A stretch of DNA of 5,405 bases, from contig CALXAQ010000117.1 in assembly GCA_944386335.1 (NCBI GenBank), positions 1 through 5,405 on the forward strand. Reading direction: 5' to 3'. The notes under the pieces were generated by a model that searched no databases, was not told where the DNA came from, and worked only from the letters and a program-made list of their open reading frames with translations. Source of the DNA: an uncultured Clostridia bacterium (GTDB taxonomy: Bacteria; Bacillota; Clostridia; TANB77; CAG-508). A program made the position numbers and the translations under genes. Below, piece by piece: positions 1 through 3,988 of the stretch (positions are counted from its first letter, which is position 1; each line of letters begins with the position of its first letter).

Positions 1-574
1 AGCATCGCGTCCCTCTGGTACATAACCTACAGGTTTCCCATGAGGGTGTCTTTCTGTAACTACTAAGCTAGAAATAGATAAAACCGCATTATACAATGTA
101 CTACTTACTTGGCAATTTCCACCACCAATACCTGTTTCCTTTTGATGATTTACAATAATACTAGCCTCCTGGTAACCTCTTTCCGCAGTTGGTTCTCCAA
201 CAGTTTTACAAAAGGAGAAGGTCTCTCCGTGGTTGTACTACTGTTCCGTTTAAGGCCTCACAAGTAAGACGAATATTCGTTAAACGCCCAGCAGATTTAT
301 CTTTAATAACGGTAGAAAAAGTGGCAATTTGATTTTCTTTGGAAGGAGTTGTTTGATTACTATTTTCTTCATTGGCTACTAAACTTTCTACTCTATTTTC
401 AGAAGTAGTTTGATTTACTGTAGCAGAAATACGACTGCTCCCTTGTGAATTAGAAGAAGCAATTTCTTCTTTTGGAGAAGAGTTTTCTTGCCCAGCAGAG
501 CGAAAAAATAGATAAAAAGCAGCAAGACCAATAAAAAGTAATAATATTCCTATAATTAATGTTTTCTTTTTCAT
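1..574 (-). pseudogene. VanW family protein, membrane-anchored; +1 frameshift, 3' end outside window
   Basis: Reading both frames in turn gives 191 residues of a VanW-domain protein. Residues 5-24 form one membrane helix after a Lys-rich start, followed by a Ser/Thr/Asn/Glu-rich linker (about 28-84) and then the domain. Domain landmarks are TNIRLTCEALNG, VVQP-GETFSF, a GGGNCQVSSTLYNAVL core and a closing ERHPHGKPVGYVPEGRDA. The frame breaks after Pro115: a single extra base near 229 sends the first frame to a stop at 206. The start at 574 (MKKKTL) is preferred over the in-frame ATG at 583 because AAGGA (587-583) lies 8 nt upstream of it. VanW domains occur in vancomycin-resistance clusters and in many envelope proteins of Bacillota; their biochemical role is not settled, so resistance should not be inferred. 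No clear promoter was found. Family assignment is firm; whether the gene is truly broken is not. Confidence 0.5.
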
Positions 575-582
575 AATTTTCA

Positions 583-587
583 TCCTT
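583..587 (-). promoter_or_regulatory. Shine-Dalgarno site deciding the VanW start
   Basis: AAGGA on the minus strand lies 8 nt before the ATG at 574 but overlaps the first base of the alternative ATG at 583. It therefore supports the shorter start. Confidence 0.5.
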
Positions 588-720
588 TTTCATCATTTTT
601 TTCTTTTTAGTATGTGTGTAAATAAGAAAAAATATGATAGAAAAAAATGTAAAAAATAGTTGCATTATTTCAGAAATTGTATTAAGGTATAGGAAAGTAA
701 ATAGAAAGGAAGAATGAATC

Positions 721-1570
721 ATGAAAACAGCATTAGTACTAGAAGGTGGAGCTTTAAGAGGTGTCTATACGGCAGGCGTGTTAGATGTTTTAATGGAAAA
801 GAATATTCAAGTAGATAATGTAATTGGAGTATCAGCCGGAGCACTAAATGGTATGAACTATATTTCTCATCAAATTCGGAAGGTCAGTTAGTATTAATAT
901 AGAATATTGTAGAGATCCACAATATATAGGATATAAAGCTGTGTTGAAAAATAAAGGTGTGATTGGCTTTGATTACTTATTTGGAGAAATTTCTCAAAAG
1001 AAAAAACCATTTGATTATGAAACATTTGTAAAAAGTCCTATTCAATTTACAGCAGTAGTAACCAATTGCCAAACAGGAGAAACAGAATATATAGAAAAAC
1101 AAGAAAAAGAGCATATATTTGCTGCAGTACAAGCTTCTTCTAGTATGCCACTTTTTTCGCAAATGGTTACTATCGGAGAAAGTCAGTATTTAGATGGAGC
1201 AGTTAGCAATGCCATACCAGTAAAGTGAGCATTAGAACAAGGATACGATAAAGTAATAGTAGTGCTAACAAGAGACAAAATGTATCAAAAAAAGCCTGTT
1301 TCGAAACAAGTAAAAAAATTGTATGCCCATCATTTTAAAGAATATCCTAAATTAGTAGAAAAATTATATACCATGCCAGAAAGATATAACCAAATAAAGA
1401 AAGATATAGAAGAATTAGAAGAAAAACAAAAAATCTTTGTTTTTCGACCAGAAAAGGAAGTACATGTAAAAAGATTAGAAAAAGATACACAAAAATTAAA
1501 AGATTTATATGAAGAAGGAAAAGCGGAAACTTTGCAAAAATGGGAGGACTTAAAAAAATATTTAGCTTAA
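721..1570 (+). pseudogene. Patatin-like phospholipase (RssA-type), interrupted by a +1 frameshift and an in-frame TGA
   Basis: Joining 721-876, 878-1228 and the same frame on to 1570 gives a 282-codon patatin-like serine lipase, a usual length for bacterial RssA-type members. Visible motifs are the oxyanion-hole glycine loop (EGGALRG, residues 8-14), the nucleophile elbow GVSAG with Ser38, and the catalytic Asp in LDGA at residue 158. This is the Ser-Asp dyad used to hydrolyse acyl esters. The C-terminal third is a lysine/glutamate-rich helical segment. The first frame ends 15 bases past the shift (QIRKVS then TAG), whereas skipping one base near 877 gives QIGRSVSINIEYCRD, which fits the family. 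A TGA at 1226-1228 replaces residue 169 in PVK-x-ALEQGYDKVIVVLTR. Annotators may report only fragments at 941-1228 and 1262-1570, both with GTG starts and no SD of note. The ATG at 721 has AAGGA 10 nt upstream (706-710). As written, only a 57-residue peptide would be made. Confidence 0.5.
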
Positions 1571-1572
1571 AT

Positions 1573-1613
1573 AAAATTTACTAATTTTCCCTGTAAAAAT
1601 TTTACTTTTTTCT
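1573..1613 (+). terminator. Weak possible terminator after the patatin gene
   Basis: AAAATTTAC (1574-1582 region) can pair imperfectly with GTAAAAATTTT (1593-1603), and a T-rich tract follows at 1606-1613. The stem is almost all A-T and contains an internal bulge, so function is doubtful. Confidence 0.5.
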
Positions 1614-1623
1614 TACAAAAACA

Positions 1624-1651
1624 TTGACAAAATTTGAGGGAGAGATATAAT
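1624..1651 (+). promoter_or_regulatory. Sigma-A-type promoter for the SurA_N-like gene
   Basis: A consensus -35 TTGACA (1624-1629) and consensus -10 TATAAT (1646-1651) are separated by 16 nt. Transcription should start near 1658, leaving a very short leader with the SD AAGGGG at 1661-1666, 8 nt before the ATG at 1675. Confidence 0.5.
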
Positions 1652-1665
1652 GTAAGAAAAAAGGG
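1650..1665 (+). repeat. 16-nt leader repeat, copy 1
   Basis: ATGTAAGAAAAAAGGG occurs here and again at 3242-3257, in both cases at the transcript start just after a TTGACA/TATAAT promoter. Bases 1651-1663 are also the exact inverted repeat of 1605-1617, so the arms flank the promoter. Confidence 0.5.
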
Positions 1666-1674
1666 GAAAAATTT

Positions 1675-2409
1675 ATGAAAAAACAGGGAATAGTAATAAT
1701 TATAATAATAGGAGTATTAGTATGTGCAGTTTTGGCAACCATCTTTTTAATGACAGGGATACCTAAAGAAGAAAGTGCTTTAGTAAGTAGTACATCATCT
1801 AATATAGAAACTCCAGTAGTAAATACTTTACTATCAGAAGAAGAAAGATTAGAAGTAGCAGAAGAAATGAAACAAACATTTGAAAATAAAACAGATAAAA
1901 CAGTATTAAAAGTAAATGGAGAAGAAATAAGCGAAAAAGAAATAGCTCTTATTGATTTTCAAAGAAACAATCAATATGTAAATAAAGATGGAGAAAAAAT
2001 AGATGCTGTAGATGAAGCAATTAAACAATATGTTATTTTACAGGATGCAGAAAAAAATAATATAACATTAACAGAGGAACAAGAAAAAGATATAAGAGCA
2101 AGGATAGAAAAATCTATCCAAAATAGTACAGAAGAAGAAACAGAAGCATTACTGGATGCCACTAATATGACTCAGGAAGAATTCATTGAATTTTTTGTAG
2201 ATAGAGAAAGAAAGTTAGAAATTATATCGAAATGGATGGTAGAAATAATGATTAAAATAGACAATGGAGAAATAGAGATTAACGATGAAGAATTTAATAA
2301 TAAATATTCTGAATATATAAAAAGTAATAAAACTACATCATTATTAGATTTAGTAGACATATATGAAAAATATTTAATAGAGCAAGCAACAGTAGAATAT
2401 ATAAATTAA
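1675..2409 (+). CDS. Membrane-anchored SurA N-terminal-domain-like protein without a PPIase domain
   Basis: This 244-aa protein has one N-terminal membrane helix (residues 5-28) and an acidic, Lys/Glu-rich exported domain. Cys17 is preceded by VLV rather than the Gly/Ala/Ser needed for a lipobox, so it is a membrane anchor and not a lipoprotein. Residues 76-100 (TVLKVNGEEISEKEIALI) match the opening strand-helix of SurA/PrsA/trigger-factor-like chaperones. Helical segments follow (112-127, 134-162, 166-195), plus EINDEEFNNKYSEY (201-214), which resembles the linker that precedes the parvulin domain in PrsA. The protein ends about 30 residues later, so the parvulin PPIase domain is absent. A holdase-type role for exported proteins is inferred from the fold only. 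The gene has its own promoter and faces the next gene convergently. Start and SD are clear; the domain call is likely but was not checked by a profile search. Confidence 0.5.
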   Translation: MKKQGIVIIIIIGVLVCAVLATIFLMTGIPKEESALVSSTSSNIETPVVNTLLSEEERLEVAEEMKQTFENKTDKTVLKVNGEEISEKEIALIDFQRNNQYVNKDGEKIDAVDEAIKQYVILQDAEKNNITLTEEQEKDIRARIEKSIQNSTEEETEALLDATNMTQEEFIEFFVDRERKLEIISKWMVEIMIKIDNGEIEINDEEFNNKYSEYIKSNKTTSLLDLVDIYEKYLIEQATVEYIN

Positions 2410-2412
2410 GTA

Positions 2413-2448
2413 AAAAGTAGACCAATTTAGTATTATTGGTCTACTTTT
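2413..2448. terminator. Bidirectional terminator between convergent genes
   Basis: A 13-bp perfect stem (2413-2425 with 2436-2448; core GTAGACCAA/TTGGTCTAC) extends to 14 bp with an 8-nt loop. On the plus strand it ends in TTTT; on the minus strand in TTTTT. It lies 3 bases after the SurA_N-like stop. The minus-strand gene's stop codon (2435-2433) sits at the loop edge, and its final codons form one arm. Confidence 0.5.
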
Positions 2449-3143
2449 ACGTAAAAGCTTGCATGGTGATTGTCAGATGTAATAGTGTTAGAATCAAATT
2501 CTAACAGTAGTGATTTACGAGAACTATTAAAAATTTCTCCATTATAAGATAAAATAACATCAGTAGCATCTTCAGGAATTTTGTCAGGAAAAGAAGCTAA
2601 ATCTTCAGATGTAAAATAATGAACTTTCACAAATTCATATCTGTCAGGATTTGTAATTTTAAAACCAGATATAACGATGGAAGCAGGCAATAAAAAGGAA
2701 AGTTCTACAGTTACTAGAATGGCAAAGGTAATGAGTGTATAAGTAAAAGGAATAACGGAAGTAAAGAAACCTTTAAAATTTTTTCGATAGGCTAGTAGTA
2801 AAAATAATACAAAAAGAAATCCAAATAGAAGAATTGGTTCTATGAAGAAACTACTGTAATTATATGTTGGTACAGAGTAATAAAGATACATATCTAAGAG
2901 AACGAAAGCAAAGCATAAAAAACTACATAACAAGAAAAAGTAATTTATCATTAATTTGGCAGAGCGATGAAACCTAGTTAGAAAAAATATAAAGGCAATT
3001 AAAAGTGGAATATTTAGTAAAATAGAAAATCTTATTGCTATATCGAAAGTTTGCTTTAAAAAATTTTGTGTCATAAAGAAAATATTAACACATAGCATAC
3101 CTATTAGCATAATAATAAAAAATGATTTTTTTAATTGTTCCAT
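2433..3143 (-). CDS. Five-helix membrane protein of unknown function with a C-terminal soluble domain
   Basis: I do not recognise a named family. The 236-aa product has five hydrophobic helices (about residues 7-25, 38-56, 66-86, 98-118 and 130-156), then an 80-residue hydrophilic tail (FKITNPDRYEFVKVHYFTS, then DLASFPDKIPEDATDVILSY). The phrase FPDKIPEDATDV resembles a segment I recall from uncharacterised Bacillota membrane proteins, but I cannot name a domain. With an odd number of helices and Lys residues near the N-terminus, the tail is probably extracellular. The ATG at 3143 is chosen over a GTG at 3176 because AAGGGG (3158-3153) lies 9 nt upstream and the longer form would place coding sequence over the SD and the -10. 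It has its own promoter, divergent from the small gene at 3278, and ends inside the shared terminator. The gene is clearly coding (long hydrophobic pattern, SD, promoter); its function is unknown. Confidence 0.5.
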   Translation of the reverse strand: MEQLKKSFFIIMLIGMLCVNIFFMTQNFLKQTFDIAIRFSILLNIPLLIAFIFFLTRFHRSAKLMINYFFLLCSFLCFAFVLLDMYLYYSVPTYNYSSFFIEPILLFGFLFVLFLLLAYRKNFKGFFTSVIPFTYTLITFAILVTVELSFLLPASIVISGFKITNPDRYEFVKVHYFTSEDLASFPDKIPEDATDVILSYNGEIFNSSRKSLLLEFDSNTITSDNHHASFYVKVDQ

Positions 3144-3152
3144 AAAAAATTT

Positions 3153-3158
3153 CCCCTT
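3153..3158 (-). promoter_or_regulatory. Shine-Dalgarno site deciding the start at 3143
   Basis: AAGGGG on the minus strand lies 9 nt before the ATG at 3143. It excludes the upstream GTG at 3176 as the likely start. Confidence 0.5.
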
Positions 3159-3166
3159 TTTTATGC

Positions 3167-3195
3167 AGTATATCACAAAAAATGCTTAAAAACAA
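3167..3195 (-). promoter_or_regulatory. Likely promoter for the 236-aa membrane protein
   Basis: On the minus strand a -10 TATACT (3172-3167, 5/6 matches) lies 17 nt downstream of a weak -35 TTGTTT (3195-3190, 3/6). The predicted transcript start near 3160 lies just before the SD. Confidence 0.5.
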
Positions 3196-3208
3196 CCCAA
3201 CTTGCCAC

Positions 3209-3236
3209 TTGACAAAACGCAAAAATAAGGTATAAT
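3209..3236 (+). promoter_or_regulatory. Sigma-A-type promoter for the 50-aa membrane peptide
   Basis: Consensus TTGACA (3209-3214) and TATAAT (3231-3236) are separated by 16 nt. The two divergent -35 elements are only 13 bases apart, so polymerases firing in opposite directions may interfere with each other. Confidence 0.5.
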
Positions 3237-3241
3237 AGAAT

Positions 3242-3257
3242 ATGTAAGAAAAAAGGG
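3242..3257 (+). repeat. 16-nt leader repeat, copy 2
   Basis: Exact second copy of the 16-nt sequence found at 1650-1665, starting 5 bases after the -10 of the 50-aa membrane-peptide promoter. Its GGG is too far from the ATG to act as the SD in this copy, so the shared sequence is not explained by ribosome binding alone. Confidence 0.5.
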
Positions 3258-3277
3258 AAGAGAGGAATGTAATTAAT

Positions 3278-3430
3278 ATGGCTGCTAAATTATGGAAAAA
3301 TGTATTATTAGTTATATTGCTACTTGCATGTCTATTTAATATTGTTGTAAAATTTGTGCAGAAGACGTCATTGGAATATGAATTGCAATCCTCAGCAGTA
3401 TATGTAGAAGCACAAGAAAATGAAAAATAA
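3278..3430 (+). CDS. Small single-helix membrane peptide, 50 aa, unknown function
   Basis: An ATG at 3278 opens a 50-codon frame (MAAKLWKNVLLV..., ending QENEK, TAA at 3428-3430). Residues 7-25 form a strongly hydrophobic helix preceded by two lysines. The next 25 residues are polar with a Glu-rich end, which is typical of a small bitopic membrane protein with a short soluble tail. The SD AGAGGA (3261-3266) is 11 nt upstream, slightly long. Support for a real gene comes from the consensus promoter directly upstream and the absence of any other coding frame to use it. Layout and size resemble FtsL/DivIC-like small division proteins, but nothing specific shows that. No terminator separates it from rpmE, so some read-through is possible. 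It is small enough to be missed by automatic annotation. Confidence 0.5.
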   Translation: MAAKLWKNVLLVILLLACLFNIVVKFVQKTSLEYELQSSAVYVEAQENEK

Positions 3431-3441
3431 ACAAAGAACTA

Positions 3442-3470
3442 TTGAAAAAGATAGTAATTTGTGTTATGAT
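3442..3470 (+). promoter_or_regulatory. Extended -10 promoter for rpmE
   Basis: TTGAAA (3442-3447) and TATGAT (3465-3470) are separated by 17 nt, with TG one base upstream of the -10 (3462-3463). The leader would be about 40 nt. It may begin within a small A/T hairpin, AAAAAC-GATA-GTTTTT (3472-3487), which is not enough to call a ribosomal-protein leader. Confidence 0.5.
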
Positions 3471-3515
3471 AAAAAACGATAGTTTTTAAAACAGAGAGGA
3501 AGAGGTGAATACAGA

Positions 3516-3716
3516 ATGAAAGCAGGAATACATCCAGAATATAAAGAAGCTGTTATCACATGTGCTTGTGGTAATGTAATGAAAACAAATTCCACAAAAG
3601 CAGATATGAAAGTAGATATTTGTTCAAAATGTCATCCATATTGGACAGGCAACTTAAAAAGAGAAACAACAGGTGGTAGAGCAGATAAATTCAAGAAAAA
3701 ATATGGAATTCAATAA
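3516..3716 (+). CDS. rpmE: 50S ribosomal protein L31, zinc-binding type
   Basis: This 66-aa protein is bacterial L31, a late-assembling large-subunit protein that bridges to the small subunit. It begins MKAGIHPEY and has the zinc ligands Cys16-x-Cys18 and Cys36-x-x-Cys39. The usual L31 landmarks follow: HPYWTG (40-45) and TGGRADKFKKKYG near the C-terminus. All four cysteines are present, so this is the zinc-containing (C+) form, which in many Bacillota is exchanged for a cysteine-free paralogue under zinc starvation; no paralogue or Zur-type site is visible here. Length is normal. The SD AGGTGA (3503-3508), 7 nt before the ATG, is the strongest in the window, as expected for a ribosomal protein. 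It has its own promoter and a strong terminator, so it appears monocistronic. Confidence 0.5.
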   Translation: MKAGIHPEYKEAVITCACGNVMKTNSTKADMKVDICSKCHPYWTGNLKRETTGGRADKFKKKYGIQ

Positions 3717-3730
3717 AAGTAGAGTAGGGG

Positions 3731-3757
3731 GAATAGCAAATAAGCTATTCTTTTTTT
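3731..3757 (+). terminator. Intrinsic terminator of rpmE
   Basis: A perfect 7-bp stem GAATAGC/GCTATTC (3731-3737 with 3744-3750) with a 6-nt loop is followed by seven Ts. It starts 14 bases after the rpmE stop. Confidence 0.5.
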
Positions 3758-3795
3758 CACATTATAGGAAATTGCATTTCCTATAATATGAAAAA
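3753..3795. repeat. Long palindromic hairpin
   Basis: A perfect 12-bp stem (ATTATAGGAAAT, 3761-3772, with 3776-3787) has a 3-nt loop TGC. After one C/A mismatch it extends by 7 bp (3753-3759 with 3789-3795). It overlaps the T-tract of the rpmE terminator, so it may back up termination in either direction. No function is assigned. Confidence 0.5.
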
Positions 3796-3807
3796 TATAG
3801 ATGCACA

Positions 3808-3830
3808 GAAAAATTGCTTTGCAATTTTTC
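3808..3830. repeat. Perfect 10-bp hairpin
   Basis: GAAAAATTGC (3808-3817) pairs with GCAATTTTTC (3821-3830) around a TTT loop. The T run on its 3' arm, and the mirror A run read on the other strand, would also suit a terminator, including one for antisense transcription. Confidence 0.5.
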
Positions 3831-3835
3831 GCGTC

Positions 3836-3924
3836 GACAAATCTTATACGCTTCTTACTAGACCTTAAATTAATATAACAAATATTAAAAAATAGAGAAA
3901 AGGTCTAGCGAAGCTAGATTTGTC
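3836..3924. repeat. 89-bp nested inverted repeat upstream of miaB
   Basis: Four paired segments nest in order: GACAAATCT/AGATTTGTC (3836-3844 with 3916-3924), GCTTC/GAAGC (3850-3854 with 3910-3914), CTAGACCTT/AAGGTCTAG (3858-3866 with 3900-3908) and TTAATAT/ATATTAA (3870-3876 with 3882-3888). The right arm can instead form a local hairpin CTAGC-GAA-GCTAG (3905-3917). It ends 2 bases before the miaB -35. It could be a small non-autonomous repeat (MITE or REP-like) or a structured RNA; no coding frame or target duplication is evident. Confidence 0.5.
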
Positions 3925-3926
3925 AC

Positions 3927-3956
3927 TTGAAAACCATAAAAAAATAAGATATAATG
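3927..3956 (+). promoter_or_regulatory. Promoter for miaB
   Basis: TTGAAA (3927-3932) and consensus TATAAT (3951-3956) are separated by 18 nt. The -35 abuts the right end of the 89-bp inverted repeat, so that structure lies outside the transcript but right at the polymerase contact region. Confidence 0.5.
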
Positions 3957-3974
3957 GGGAAAAATGAAAAAGAA

Positions 3975-3980
3975 AGAGGA
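3975..3980 (+). promoter_or_regulatory. Shine-Dalgarno site supporting the TTG start of miaB
   Basis: AGAGGA lies 8 nt before the TTG at 3989, and no in-frame ATG nearby has a comparable site. It lies inside a six-codon upstream frame (ATG 3964 to TAA 3984). Confidence 0.5.
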
Positions 3981-3988
3981 TTAAGACA

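Noticed and set aside
1..574. Vancomycin-resistance determinant
   Set aside because: Only the VanW domain is present. No VanH/A/X or two-component genes are in the window, and VanW-domain proteins are common in non-resistant Bacillota.
594..649. 11-bp inverted repeat (CATTTTTTTCT/AGAAAAAAATG) in the VanW-patatin intergenic region
   Set aside because: Almost a homopolymer; expected by chance in such A/T runs.
660..693. Promoter for the patatin-like gene (TTGCAT with TATTAA or TATAGG)
   Set aside because: Spacings of 14 or 22 nt and weak -10 matches; not convincing.
450..722. Open frame on the minus strand, 90 codons
   Set aside because: It runs through the A/T-rich intergenic region and overlaps the VanW start in another frame; its Phe/Lys-rich product has no family pattern.
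977..1162. Minus-strand frame opposite the patatin-like gene
   Set aside because: The sense frame carries patatin motifs; the antisense product is an Ile/Phe/Cys-rich shadow.
1226..1228. Selenocysteine codon
   Set aside because: The residue is not at a catalytic or redox position, and no conserved SECIS-like hairpin stands out just downstream.
1971..2360. Two minus-strand frames opposite the SurA_N-like gene
   Set aside because: Ser/Ile-rich shadows without SD sites or promoters.
3471..3515. L31 autoregulatory leader or Zur box upstream of rpmE
   Set aside because: The leader is only about 40 nt, with one 6-bp A/T hairpin and no recognisable palindromic Zur site.
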